64,000 nt of DNA, from contig OY776216.1 of NCBI GenBank assembly GCA_963675435.1, forward strand, positions 744,001-808,000, written 5' to 3'. Under the pieces are notes generated by a model, which was given only the letters and a program-made list of their open reading frames with translations, was not told the origin of the DNA and made no database searches. Origin of the DNA: Saccharicrinis sp963675435. Its GTDB lineage: Bacteria > Bacteroidota > Bacteroidia > Bacteroidales > Marinilabiliaceae. Positions 1 through 9,118 of the stretch are shown here, piece after piece. The translations under genes were made by a program, and so were the position numbers. Each line of letters opens with the position of its first letter. Position 1 is the first letter of the stretch.

Positions 1-955
1 CTTTAAAATCTTTATATCGGCTATCTTGTGCTGCCAGATCAGTTAAAGTAAATCCATCTTTTTCGGGATGAATGATTCTCCAATAATCGCAATCAAAAGC
101 TTTTTTATACATGGTTTCAAAATCCAAAGGATAAGCACCCTGATGATCATCTTTAATAACATAATCAGCACCAGCATCTCTAAAATAATGTGCATAAAAG
201 CTTTCACCGCCAGGTACATACCAACTGCCAGATCTCATCTTTCCGCTAAAAACAGTCGGTCTGTATTTTACCGAATCTGTCAATGATTTAAGATGGGTAT
301 AATTACTTTCAATTTTATTAAAGATTGAATCCGCCTTTTGTTCTTTGTCAATAAATAAAGAGATCATTTTAATCCATTCGGCTCTTCCTAAAGGTGTTTT
401 TTCATTGTAGGCAGCAACTGGAACCAATGGAATGTTCATATTTCTCAATGCATCAAAACCTCCAACTTTAAATGGAGATACAAAAATCACATCAGGATTA
501 ATAGCTGCAATCACTTCAAGGTTAAAACTTCCCTCTTTACCAATCTTTTTAACAGATCCTTCCTTTATTTTTTGGCGCATGCCTTTGTGTTTTAGATATC
601 TGCTGCTGTTGATGGCTGCAATATTATCAATATCATCCAACTCAAAGAAATAGGATAGTTGAGTAGAAGAAAGACAAATGATCTTTTTGCAAGGCACTTT
701 GATACTATTGGAATACTTCGATTTTAAAGCATCATCGTTAACCAGATTATAAATTTCTTTATGTTCCCGGTCGTCGGCACTTGTGTATATGGTGAGTTGC
801 TTTACTTCATCATTCTGTTCAATTGAAAACTCCTTGGCATAATCAAGTGGTTTTTTCTCAAGAGAAGCTATGTTCTGTTTAACCGTTTTATTTCCTGAGT
901 TACAACTACAGAAAACAATCATCAATAATATGCCAGCCTTATTGATCCAACTCAT
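1..955 (-). CDS. BtuF/TroA-like ABC-transporter substrate-binding lipoprotein (partial, C-terminus outside the window)
   Basis: About 318 codons are visible from the ATG at 955; the gene runs off the left edge. The N-terminus is a short hydrophobic stretch followed by FCSC, a plausible lipoprotein signal with the acylated cysteine near residue 18. The body has the layout of cluster A-II (BtuF/FhuD-like) periplasmic binding proteins, including a segment reading NPDVIFVSPF and, later, YVPGGESFYA. Such proteins capture cobalamin, haem or siderophores and hand them to a BtuCD-type permease. The start overlaps the end of the upstream CbiK-like gene by 17 bp, so translation is probably coupled. Because the unit begins with a cobalamin riboswitch, corrinoid is the likeliest ligand (inference); haem or cobalt complexes remain possible. 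Permease genes are expected beyond the left edge. Confidence 0.85.
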   Translation of the reverse strand, partial: MSWINKAGILLMIVFCSCNSGNKTVKQNIASLEKKPLDYAKEFSIEQNDEVKQLTIYTSADDREHKEIYNLVNDDALKSKYSNSIKVPCKKIICLSSTQLSYFFELDDIDNIAAINSSRYLKHKGMRQKIKEGSVKKIGKEGSFNLEVIAAINPDVIFVSPFKVGGFDALRNMNIPLVPVAAYNEKTPLGRAEWIKMISLFIDKEQKADSIFNKIESNYTHLKSLTDSVKYRPTVFSGKMRSGSWYVPGGESFYAHYFRDAGADYVIKDDHQGAYPLDFETMYKKAFDCDYWRIIHPEKDGFTLTDLAAQDSRYKDFK

Positions 956-1811
956 TCCAGCTCTTTTTTAAATGTTTGATGTATATGGCAACAATGTTAT
1001 CGTATTCAGCCAATCCTTTTAAACTTGGCGTTACGTTAAACCCTTCTGCTTCCAACATAGATTTCCAGCTTTCCTTTTCATCTCCAACCATATCGTTTTG
1101 AACATGATCTCCACAAACCGTCATAAATGGCGCTAGAACCACATTCTTGATTTTTTCTTTTCGCAATGATTCAATCACATCATTTAATTCAGGATAACCT
1201 TCAACTGTTCCCATATAGGCTTGAGGCATCTGTTTTTGAAGATAGTACTCAAATCCCGGATAATAGATGTTGCTAAAGTGGCTTGTTCCATGCCCCATAA
1301 ATAATAAGGCTTCATGTTTATGAAGTTGTGATGAAAAAATAACTTTTAATGCCTCAGCAAGTTCCTTGTTATCCTGATTGTTATATAGTAACGGATCGCC
1401 CAAAATAATTTTTTGCGGACCTTTAGGAATCACAGTAAAGGCATCAACTGTAGTTTGCAAATCATGATATTCACTTCCCGGGATAACATGTAGTGATTGA
1501 ACAGCAATATGTGTAATGCCATCTTCGGTCATTTTAGCCAAAGCCTGTGCCGGAGAGTCAATGTGTTTACCATTTCTGGCCAGCTTACGTCTTATAAATT
1601 TAGAAGTATAAGCCCAATATATTTTTGTGTCAGGAAAACTTTTTAAAGTTTCCTCTTCAATATTTTTAAAAGCTGCCTGAGCTTCAGGATAACTGCTTCC
1701 GAATGAAACTAATAATATGCCTTTTGTATTCATTTTTTGAGCCTCCATATTATGATGAACCATTGCCAATAGCAGTGCAAACATCGATAAAAAAACTATT
1801 CTTTTTGTCAT
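939..1811 (-). CDS. Exported CbiK-like sirohydrochlorin cobaltochelatase
   Basis: A 290-aa protein of the CbiK family of anaerobic cobalt/iron chelatases. Residues 1-24 are a typical Sec signal peptide, so it acts outside the cytoplasm, unlike biosynthetic CbiK. Family motifs are intact: LLVSFGSSYPEAQ at 33-45, SLHVIPG with H108, MGHGTSH with H174 and H178, and CGDHVQND with H236; the GHG and GDH histidines correspond to the metal-site histidines of CbiK. Known parallels are periplasmic CbiKP of Desulfovibrio and the P. gingivalis lipoprotein IhtB/FetB, a CbiK-like chelatase encoded with a TonB receptor. The gene lies 4 bp after the PepSY gene and overlaps the binding-protein gene, within a cobalamin-riboswitch unit. 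Its role may be inserting or removing metal from an imported tetrapyrrole (inference). It is paralogous to the gene at 11737-12681. Confidence 0.88.
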   Translation of the reverse strand: MTKRIVFLSMFALLLAMVHHNMEAQKMNTKGILLVSFGSSYPEAQAAFKNIEEETLKSFPDTKIYWAYTSKFIRRKLARNGKHIDSPAQALAKMTEDGITHIAVQSLHVIPGSEYHDLQTTVDAFTVIPKGPQKIILGDPLLYNNQDNKELAEALKVIFSSQLHKHEALLFMGHGTSHFSNIYYPGFEYYLQKQMPQAYMGTVEGYPELNDVIESLRKEKIKNVVLAPFMTVCGDHVQNDMVGDEKESWKSMLEAEGFNVTPSLKGLAEYDNIVAIYIKHLKKSWNELDQ

Positions 1812-1815
1812 TACA

Positions 1816-3255
1816 TTAAGACTTTATATTAAGAATTTGTTTAAAAAACTTTTTAGAAAGAATCAAGCCGGTATAACAGATGATAATCCCTGCAATAGAA
1901 ACGATAATAAGTAAGGTTTTTCTTAACCAATCCACTTCTTTTAAAAACTGAAAATTAAAAGTATGTAAGGCACGGTATAACCACCTTCTTAGTCGCTTAT
2001 TTTTATTGTAACGTAATACTTCTTCTCCTGTTTTGGGGTTGATATACAACCATGTTTTAGCATCATCGTTTAAAACTATTTTGTATGCCATTTGGGGAAA
2101 ATAGCGCATGGCATTTGAGCTGTAATAATTATCAAATCCGTTTTGAATGGTTACTTCTGGAGAGAATTTACCAAACTTAGTCTGAGCATGTTTTTTAATC
2201 TCAGAAAGTTCGTATGCTTTTGCCGGTTGAACATATCCGTTTTTTAGATAATAAGCTTGTGGGGATTGATAATTATTGTAATACACTAAATAATATGGTG
2301 TATTAAAAATGGTTTTCCACTCTATTCTTCGTATACCATTTTTGTTTTTAATTGCCTTATAAAGATCAATAGGAGTAATACTATTATTCTTTATTAAATC
2401 GAGTTTTTGATTCCAGACAATTTTTTCTTTTTTAGATACACCAACCATCCAATCAGGAATATTGGTTACAGATATTAAACCACTTAAAATAAAGGTAAAC
2501 ACAAACACTCCGAAAAAGTATCCAAAGATATGGTGCCACTTATAATTAAACTTTTTATATGGGGTAATACATTTTTTCTTTTTACGATATATACCTACTG
2601 CAATTCCGGATATGCTTGCTAATATTCCCAATACAGATAGAATGATCATAATGGTTTTCCATAATCCTATTTGGTTGCGCAGACTAACAAAATAAACCCA
2701 ATGAGGAATGGCGCTAAAATAAGCGATCCATCTTTCTTTGCGGGTTGTTTTTTGAATGATGCTTCCTGTTTTTTGTGAAATATAGATTACAGTATGTGCA
2801 TCATTCTTCATATAACATTTATAAAAGGGTAGGAGTGATTTGTAGTAGCTCCAGGGAACCCATTGGTCAAGTTTGTTGCTGATTAAAATTTTTTGTGTAG
2901 TTGATTGAGCGTATGATGAAGCTAGACGGTCCGCCATATCATAGGTAAATGCTTTTATGGGTTCTAGGGTATGGGCGTTGTATACTTTTTGAGTCTTTCT
3001 GCCTGAGGAAACTCTGTAAACTGGTTGTTCCAAGTGTTTTTCCAGTTCAACAGTTCCTTTAAAAGTAGGGGATGGTGCCTGAAGGTTTTGAAGATCGTTG
3101 GCTGTAAATGTTTCAAGATGAAGAAAGCGTTTTTCGCGAGAAGCATGAGGATAGCCTGTAAAAATAAGAATGATTCCAGTTAAAAACCAGATCAAACACA
3201 TCAGGCTCATTGTAGCCCCTGTTATTTTGTGTAACTGAAAAAATAGCTTCTTCAT
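1816..3255 (-). CDS. PepSY-associated transmembrane protein
   Basis: A 479-aa inner-membrane protein of the PepSY_TM type. It has an N-terminal membrane segment at about 12-34 (MSLMCLIWFLTGIILIF), further segments near 190-225 and 240-270, and a last one near 445-468, with long extracytoplasmic PepSY-like loops between. Conserved family features include LHKITGA near the N-terminus and a KWHHIFGYFFGVFVF segment with histidines in the membrane, which in related proteins are thought to coordinate haem. Relatives sit beside TonB receptors for siderophores or haem and are often treated as reductases. Here it is the second gene of the cobalamin-riboswitch unit, so it may reduce the metal centre of an imported corrinoid or its complex (inference). 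A 94-bp spacer separates it from the receptor gene. Confidence 0.8.
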   Translation of the reverse strand: MKKLFFQLHKITGATMSLMCLIWFLTGIILIFTGYPHASREKRFLHLETFTANDLQNLQAPSPTFKGTVELEKHLEQPVYRVSSGRKTQKVYNAHTLEPIKAFTYDMADRLASSYAQSTTQKILISNKLDQWVPWSYYKSLLPFYKCYMKNDAHTVIYISQKTGSIIQKTTRKERWIAYFSAIPHWVYFVSLRNQIGLWKTIMIILSVLGILASISGIAVGIYRKKKKCITPYKKFNYKWHHIFGYFFGVFVFTFILSGLISVTNIPDWMVGVSKKEKIVWNQKLDLIKNNSITPIDLYKAIKNKNGIRRIEWKTIFNTPYYLVYYNNYQSPQAYYLKNGYVQPAKAYELSEIKKHAQTKFGKFSPEVTIQNGFDNYYSSNAMRYFPQMAYKIVLNDDAKTWLYINPKTGEEVLRYNKNKRLRRWLYRALHTFNFQFLKEVDWLRKTLLIIVSIAGIIICYTGLILSKKFFKQILNIKS

Positions 3256-3349
3256 ATTTTATTTAATTAAACCACAGAGTATTGTAAGCAGAAAAAACAG
3301 TAATATTAAAAACGATACTCTGTGGTTTTAATTGAAAAACAAACAGTTA

Positions 3350-5527
3350 TTATTTAGAAAAATTTATAGTTACTCCCATAAAGAATGTTCTGCCCGGAGA
3401 TAATGTTCCGTAGTGTGAACCATAAGGACTATCGTCAACAAAATCAAAAATATTATCTATTCCAGCAGTAAATTCTATATTCATATTTTTAACAGCAGTA
3501 AATTTTTGTCGTGTTGAAAAATTTACCAATTGAAACCCTTTGGCATTACCATCATCATAAAACTTCTCATCCTGAAAACGTCCAGTAAGTGATGCTCCAA
3601 ATGTATAGTCTTCCCCTACATGATTATAATCCAGATGAATGTTCCCATAATTTTCAGCAACACCTTCAAGTTTAACGTCATTTGTCAGGTCTTTAGCATC
3701 AACGTAGCTGTATCCACCACCTAAAGAAAAACCTGCACCTAATACAGTATTGAACAATACATCAATTCCTTGAGATCGCGTTTCTTCGATATTATAATGT
3801 TTTCTTCTGCGACTAATACCGTTTTCATCATCACCAGTTTGTAGATCTTCTGATTTATAATCAATTAAATCATCTACATTATTGCAGTAGGCAGACACGC
3901 TAAACGATGTTTTTTGAGTATTGTATTCAAAACCCAACGAGCAGTATTGAGATTTTTGAGGATCAAGATCCGTATTACCCATGTAAACAGTAGAACCTTT
4001 TTGATATTCGTAATACAATTCTTTAAGTGTAGGTGCTTTGTAACCTAAACCGTAAGTACCTCTCAGGTTAATTTTATTCCAACGATACAGCGCTGAAACT
4101 TTAGGTATAAATGCGGTACCAAACTCCTCATGTTTTACAAGCCGTGCCCCAACAACAATATTCAGGTTGTCGAAGAATTTTAATTCTTCCTGAGCTAAAA
4201 ATGCATAAGTGTTTACATTAGCCTCTCCATTAATAACTCTGTCCGAAACCATTTTTTCGTTCAGGTAATCGGCACCTAATGATAACTTATTGTTTTTGGA
4301 GAAAGCCTTGATATATTTTAACTGAGCATTGGATAACTGTTGATCGTTATTAATAGATAAATCGCCCTTAGCATAATCTCTGTACCCCTGATTATATCTG
4401 TAGTAATATTTGTTGTGATCGTTATGATAATCAAGAGTAATAAAATCCTTTTTATTGATTAAATATTTAGCTCCAGCTCCAAATGTTACATCTTCAAAAT
4501 AATATCCATATCTACTAACAGATTGTGGACGAAATCTATCTTTTTCATAGTAACTTCCTTCAGCATAAACGGATAGTTTTTTGGTAATATCATAGTCTAA
4601 ATGCTGACTTATTGTGTAATCATCATATTCAATTTGTGCCTGAGCTTCAGTTTCAACTAACTCATCATCGTCTAACTCATATTCACTTAACTGCCATCCA
4701 TCAGAATGTTTTTTAGTAAACGAAGTACGTGAAGATAACTTACCAATGTTTAAATCTAAGGCATTGTTTTGTTGCCAGGTATTAAAACTTCTAATTCTTG
4801 AAGCATTGCTGATATGTACTTTTTGATTTGACTTTTTTGTAATGATATTGATAACTCCGGCAATGGCATCAGTACCATAAAGTAACGATGAAGCGCCTTT
4901 TACAATTTCAATTCTTTCAATATCATCGGGATTAATTCGGTTTAAATCCAGGTTTCCTCCTACATCGCCATAAATGCGTTTGCCGTTGATTAATACCAGA
5001 ATAAAATCATTACCTAAGCCATTTAGTTTCATCATTGATCCCATAGAACCCGGATTGAAATCAAACGAAGGACTTAAAGTCATCATTAAGTGTTCAAAGT
5101 CTGAAGCTCCAATACTTTCGATGGTTTTTTTTGAGATTATCTCCGTTGGCACCGGAGCTGATTTTAAATGATGCGGAGTTCCTGTTCCTGTAACAACCAC
5201 TTCTCCTAACTTGTTATCTGATTCTGACATTTCAAAATCGAATACATTATCACCGGCATTTATGGTTACTGTTTCTCTAATGCGTTTAAAACCTGAATAA
5301 GAAACAATTAAATCGTAAGTTCCTGGTTTGTTGATTTTAAACTGATAATCTCCATTGTTATTTGTTGCAGAACCAATTGTGGTACCTGCAAAATAAACAT
5401 TTACTCCGGGTAGTACACCTTTCGAGTTTTCTTGGGTAATGTTTCCTTTAATAATTGTTGTTTGTGCGCTTGCAATACACGTAAAGCAAAGCATCACAAA
5501 AGTCAAGGCAGTGCCTATCTTTTGCAT
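3350..5527 (-). CDS. TonB-dependent outer-membrane receptor, cobalamin-riboswitch controlled (BtuB-like role)
   Basis: A 725-aa TonB-dependent receptor. Residues 1-21 form a signal peptide ending ASAQ; about 24-110 is a carboxypeptidase-D regulatory-like beta domain typical of Bacteroidota receptors; about 115-235 is the plug, with LNGLGNDFILVLINGKR and VKGASSLLYGTDAIAGVINI; the rest is the beta-barrel ending in the aromatic-rich GRTFFMGVTINFSK. The cobalamin riboswitch about 150 bp upstream makes corrinoid uptake the most probable function. The genes downstream on the same strand (PepSY protein, exported chelatase, binding lipoprotein) complete an uptake pathway. The C-terminal motif VDDSPYGSHYGTLSPGRTFF is almost the same as in the second receptor at 12705-14984, so the two are paralogues. 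The exact ligand cannot be read from sequence. Confidence 0.9.
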   Translation of the reverse strand: MQKIGTALTFVMLCFTCIASAQTTIIKGNITQENSKGVLPGVNVYFAGTTIGSATNNNGDYQFKINKPGTYDLIVSYSGFKRIRETVTINAGDNVFDFEMSESDNKLGEVVVTGTGTPHHLKSAPVPTEIISKKTIESIGASDFEHLMMTLSPSFDFNPGSMGSMMKLNGLGNDFILVLINGKRIYGDVGGNLDLNRINPDDIERIEIVKGASSLLYGTDAIAGVINIITKKSNQKVHISNASRIRSFNTWQQNNALDLNIGKLSSRTSFTKKHSDGWQLSEYELDDDELVETEAQAQIEYDDYTISQHLDYDITKKLSVYAEGSYYEKDRFRPQSVSRYGYYFEDVTFGAGAKYLINKKDFITLDYHNDHNKYYYRYNQGYRDYAKGDLSINNDQQLSNAQLKYIKAFSKNNKLSLGADYLNEKMVSDRVINGEANVNTYAFLAQEELKFFDNLNIVVGARLVKHEEFGTAFIPKVSALYRWNKINLRGTYGLGYKAPTLKELYYEYQKGSTVYMGNTDLDPQKSQYCSLGFEYNTQKTSFSVSAYCNNVDDLIDYKSEDLQTGDDENGISRRRKHYNIEETRSQGIDVLFNTVLGAGFSLGGGYSYVDAKDLTNDVKLEGVAENYGNIHLDYNHVGEDYTFGASLTGRFQDEKFYDDGNAKGFQLVNFSTRQKFTAVKNMNIEFTAGIDNIFDFVDDSPYGSHYGTLSPGRTFFMGVTINFSK

Positions 5528-5682
5528 GACTAATTCTTTAATAATTAATAATGTGCATCAGATAAATATCAAATGCTAATAAATTAAAAAGATAGATTAA
5601 GTGATAATTGAACCTTCGCGCGATGAGTTCTTTACAATCAACTTCTATCCCCGGAAGTTTAATCTTTATTGATTAAAATAAC

Positions 5683-5868
5683 CTGGCAGGTCTTCTGGCT
5701 CATCCTGTTTTAAGGCCTTCCCATCCAATATTGGACAGTGGCATTAGTGATCTTAAAACATTTTTAAGGACTTACAGCTGCGGGTACAGCTCCGGAATTT
5801 TCACTGGTATGAAGCACCGGATTCCCATTTTAAGGTTTCTCCTGCAAAGGAGAAATCCACCAAATCGC
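5683..5868 (-). promoter_or_regulatory. Cobalamin riboswitch 1 (upstream of TonB receptor/PepSY/CbiK unit)
   Basis: Read on the minus strand, this leader carries GGGAATCCGGTG near the 5' side, then the conserved B12 box GAGCTGTACCCGCAGCTGTAAGT at 5770-5792, and closes with AGCCAGAAGACCTGCC at 5685-5700. These are the hallmark segments of the AdoCbl-type riboswitch. It ends about 155 nt before the receptor start. Binding of cobalamin normally lowers expression of uptake genes. Confidence 0.95.
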
Positions 5869-5870
5869 TG

Positions 5871-5878
5871 CAAAAGTA
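5871..5878 (-). promoter_or_regulatory. Candidate promoter -7 element (TACTTTTG) for riboswitch 1
   Basis: On the minus strand TACTTTTG matches the Bacteroidota -7 consensus TAnnTTTG. It lies just upstream of the riboswitch 5' end, where transcription should begin. A clear -33 TTG is not seen. Confidence 0.5.
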
Positions 5879-6102
5879 ATAAAATAATTGAATTAGAAAG
5901 TGAATAAATTGAACTGTGTCGTAAATTACCAAATAGTGGGGAGGCGTTTGATTTTCAATTTATTGTTTATAACACCCAAGGAATTGTTATTTTGTGGCAA
6001 ATCAAACACCTCTATAAAATTTAGTAGTTATAAACTTGTCATTCTAAATTATTATTGAAAGATTGCAAGGCTGTTAGTCATCATAAAAGCGTATATAAAA
6101 GC

Positions 6103-6948
6103 ATGTCAAGATTTTTATTACTACTTATTTTCCTGGGTATATCCTTACAAATATTCTCTAACAATACTGATGTTGCACAAGATTCGATTGAGAAACCACT
6201 GTATAAACCATTTATTGAGCGTTATATTCTTGATGAGATTAAGAATTTGCGCGAAGAAAATCAACGATTGCGGGCTTTAGTAACAAAACAAATTGCTGAA
6301 GCAAAACTCGATTCTTCAGATAGAGCAATTCAATATACTACAAGCACCGTAAACAACATATTTTATATCATCACAGCAGCAGCATCTTTATTGGTGTTAT
6401 TAGGTTGGCGATCACTAAATGATATCAAAAAGAGTATAAAAAGTGATACAGCTAAGCGTATTCAAGGATTAACAGGCGACTATGAGAGTCGTTTACAACA
6501 GATTGAGCAGAAAATGATGGATCGATCAAAAATTCTTATCGAAACGCAGCAAGAAATCACGAATACTAATTCTATTCACTCGTTATGGATGCGTGCCGGT
6601 TTAGAAAAGAGTGAAGAGGATAAAATTTCAATATATGACGAAATATTGGAAATAAAACCCAATGATATTGAAGCCATGACCTATAAAGCTGATGCCTTGC
6701 TAGAAATTGGTGAGGTGCGGTGGGCTTTAAATTTAACCAATACGGCTCTTGAACTCGATAGTGAATACTCGTTAGCTTATTGGCAAAGAGCATGCGCTTA
6801 CTCACAATTGGATAAACAAACTGAAGCAATCCGAGATATTGGAAAGGCCATTGAATTATCAGAGACCTTAAAAGATGAAGTAGAAAACGAAAAACATTTC
6901 GATAACCTTCGAACCAACAAGCGTTTTAAATCATTAATAAAAGTATAA
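6103..6948 (+). CDS. Membrane-anchored TPR-repeat protein
   Basis: The preferred start is the ATG at 6103, giving MSRFLLLLIFLGISLQIF, a clean signal peptide; the frame stays open to a TTG at 6055 but that would put charged residues before it. The 281-aa protein then has a leucine/charge-rich coiled coil (about 45-75), a second hydrophobic segment (IFYIITAAASLLVLLGW, about 100-117), another coiled-coil stretch, and two or three TPR-like helical hairpins in the last 120 residues (for example YDEILEIKPNDIEAMTYKADALLE). TPRs mediate protein contacts; no enzymatic motif is visible. The gene stands alone between the cobalamin unit and ndh, with a shared terminator downstream. Confidence 0.75.
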   Translation: MSRFLLLLIFLGISLQIFSNNTDVAQDSIEKPLYKPFIERYILDEIKNLREENQRLRALVTKQIAEAKLDSSDRAIQYTTSTVNNIFYIITAAASLLVLLGWRSLNDIKKSIKSDTAKRIQGLTGDYESRLQQIEQKMMDRSKILIETQQEITNTNSIHSLWMRAGLEKSEEDKISIYDEILEIKPNDIEAMTYKADALLEIGEVRWALNLTNTALELDSEYSLAYWQRACAYSQLDKQTEAIRDIGKAIELSETLKDEVENEKHFDNLRTNKRFKSLIKV

Positions 6949-6978
6949 TATAGCTTCATATTAGTAGGCTAAATAATT

Positions 6979-7027
6979 TAAACAAGGGCAAAATAAAAGG
7001 ATTCTTCTTCTATTTTGCCCTTGTTTA
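6979..7027. terminator. Bidirectional intrinsic terminator between the TPR gene and ndh
   Basis: A perfect 17-bp inverted repeat, TAAACAAGGGCAAAATA (6979-6995) against its complement (7011-7027), with a 15-nt loop. A/T-rich flanks on both sides suit two convergent genes. Confidence 0.8.
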
Positions 7028-7057
7028 ATTTGATTTTGTAACAGCTACTTTTATTGA

Positions 7058-8329
7058 TTACTTCTTTTTAAAAGGTCGGATAAGTACTCTTAAAGATTGA
7101 TCTCGAGAGAAGTAACTTTGGGCCCAGTTGATGAAAATAAACAATCGGTTTTTAACACCAACAATAGCCATTAGGTGAACCATAAGCCATAAAAACCATG
7201 CAATTACACCAGAGAAACTCAATCCGGGTAAATCCACAACAGCCATGTTTCTTCCAATGGTAGCCATAGCTCCTTTGTTCTTGTATTCGAACGGTAGTGC
7301 TTTATCATCTTTAAGGTTTTTAGCCAATAATACGGCTTGTTGAATAGCCACTTGTGCAACCTGGGGATGACCGTTTGGATATATGTCTATTTCCATATAA
7401 GCAGTATCGCCGAGAGCATAAATATCATTAGCTCCCTTGATTTTGTTGGATCTGTCAACAGCCAAACGATTTCCTCGAACATAATGATTGTCAGAAATTC
7501 CATTGATACGTTTCCCACCAACACCTGCGGTCCAAACAAAGTTTTGGACTTTATATTGCGTACCATCCTGAAGCGTCATGTTTTCACCATCATAATCTTT
7601 GATCATGGTGTTTAGATGTACTTCCACTCCAAGTTTTTCCAGGAATTTTAGTGCATCTTTTCCAGCTTTATCACTCATTCCGTTTAAAAGACGAGGTGCT
7701 GCTTCGTAAAGCCTGATCTTCATTCTACTAAAGTCAAGTTCGGGATAATCTTTAGGTAGAACATAATTTTTTAATTCAGCAATAGCTCCCGATAATTCAA
7801 CTCCGGTTGGGCCACCACCAACAATAACCATTGACAATAGTTTAGAGTGTTCTTTACGATCATCTGTTAAGATAGCCGCTTCAAAACTCTCCAAAATACG
7901 ATTTCGAAGGTTAATAGCCTGGGCTGTTGATTTCATTGAAATGCTATACTTTTCAATGTTTTTGTTACCAAAGTAATTGGTGTCCACCCCAGTTGCAATA
8001 ACTAATTTATCGTAAGTCAGTTCTCCTGCTTTGGTAAGAATTTTTTTTTCTTCCGGAAAAACTTCAAGCAGTTCTGTATTTCTGAAGTGTAAGTTTGTGT
8101 TTTTGTGAAATACTTTTCGAACAGGGAATGAAATGTTGCTAGGCTCCAAACCTGAAGTAGCTACCTGGTAAAATAGCGGTTGAAATTGATGGAAATTTCT
8201 TTTGTCAATCATAACCACCTGAAATGGTGTATTGGCGAGCTTCCTTGCCAATTTTAATCCTGCAAATCCTGCACCTATTATTACAACTCTTTTTTTACCG
8301 TTGTTTGGCAAATTGAAACTATTACTCAT
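7058..8329 (-). CDS. ndh: Type II NADH:quinone oxidoreductase (NDH-2)
   Basis: A 423-aa FAD/NAD(P)-dependent oxidoreductase. The FAD-binding Rossmann motif VVIIGAGFAGLKLA is at 15-28 and the NAD-binding motif VIVGGGPTGVELSG lies near 165-180. IYALGDTA near 300 contacts FAD, and HPQVAQVAIQQ just after it is characteristic of NDH-2 quinone sites. The C-terminus has a hydrophobic segment (FSGVIAWFLWLMVHLMAIVG) for membrane attachment. NDH-2 moves electrons from NADH to quinone without pumping protons. The gene is monocistronic, ending at the shared hairpin. Confidence 0.93.
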   Translation of the reverse strand: MSNSFNLPNNGKKRVVIIGAGFAGLKLARKLANTPFQVVMIDKRNFHQFQPLFYQVATSGLEPSNISFPVRKVFHKNTNLHFRNTELLEVFPEEKKILTKAGELTYDKLVIATGVDTNYFGNKNIEKYSISMKSTAQAINLRNRILESFEAAILTDDRKEHSKLLSMVIVGGGPTGVELSGAIAELKNYVLPKDYPELDFSRMKIRLYEAAPRLLNGMSDKAGKDALKFLEKLGVEVHLNTMIKDYDGENMTLQDGTQYKVQNFVWTAGVGGKRINGISDNHYVRGNRLAVDRSNKIKGANDIYALGDTAYMEIDIYPNGHPQVAQVAIQQAVLLAKNLKDDKALPFEYKNKGAMATIGRNMAVVDLPGLSFSGVIAWFLWLMVHLMAIVGVKNRLFIFINWAQSYFSRDQSLRVLIRPFKKK

Positions 8330-8434
8330 CCTACTTAATGTTGTCTGTGTTACAATTAAAACTAAGTAACTTTTAATTAAAGAAATTGTTCGCTAATTAA
8401 AGTTAAAGTAGGTGTTTATTTGAGTTGGGTATTT

Positions 8435-9097
8435 TTATTGTATATGTTGTAATTCACCTGAAGAAAAGCCAATGAAATTTGAATTTTGATTGATAATTTT
8501 AGCTGATCTGAAATTTTGTATTTTGTGATGTTGTGTAAATTGTTTTTTGAGTGTTTTTATTTCCTCAATTGTATGTAGACCTTTTACTATTGTTGTACGG
8601 AATTCATAGTCAATACCTGAGTTTTTAATAATCTCAATGGATTCAAGAATTTTATGATAGATACTTTTATTTAATACATTTCCAACGGCTAAATTGTATT
8701 TTTGGTAGTCAAGTATGTGTTTGATGTCCATAGCGATACAGTCAATTAACTTTTGAGTAGTTAGCATGGTAATCATTTGAGGGTTGGTTCCATTGCTATC
8801 TAATTTAACCTTTAAGCCTAATTTTTTTAATTTTTCAATAAAATAAGGCAAATCTTTTTGAATAGTAGGTTCTCCTCCTGTTATTACAACTGCAGATAAT
8901 AGATTTTTGTATTTGTTCAGATAATTGAATATTTCTTCATTTTGATAAACTTTTTCAAAGTACTCAGGTAAAACCAGGTTTGGGTTATGACAATAACCAC
9001 AACGGAAATTACAGCCCTGTGTAAATAACACAGAGCTGATGTTTCCTGGGTAATCAATTAAACTTTGTTTTTGAAAACCGGCAATTAGCATTATCAA
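8435..9097 (-). CDS. nrdG: Anaerobic ribonucleoside-triphosphate reductase activating protein NrdG
   Basis: A 220-aa radical-SAM enzyme. The CxxxCxxC cluster-binding motif is in CNFRCGYCHNPN (about 30-41), followed by the SAM-binding region VVITGGEPT (about 70-78). It generates the glycyl radical on NrdD under anaerobic conditions. It follows nrdD by 21 bp on the same strand, so the two form one operon under the second cobalamin riboswitch. Length and N-terminal MLIAGFQKQSLIDYPG suit the short Bacteroidota/Clostridia type. Confidence 0.93.
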   Translation of the reverse strand: MIMLIAGFQKQSLIDYPGNISSVLFTQGCNFRCGYCHNPNLVLPEYFEKVYQNEEIFNYLNKYKNLLSAVVITGGEPTIQKDLPYFIEKLKKLGLKVKLDSNGTNPQMITMLTTQKLIDCIAMDIKHILDYQKYNLAVGNVLNKSIYHKILESIEIIKNSGIDYEFRTTIVKGLHTIEEIKTLKKQFTQHHKIQNFRSAKIINQNSNFIGFSSGELQHIQ

Positions 9098-9118
9098 TAT
9101 TTTTGATTAAAAAGTCAC

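Noticed and set aside
432..653. 73-codon plus-strand frame
   Set aside because: Lies antisense within the binding-lipoprotein gene, whose own frame is continuous and family-like.
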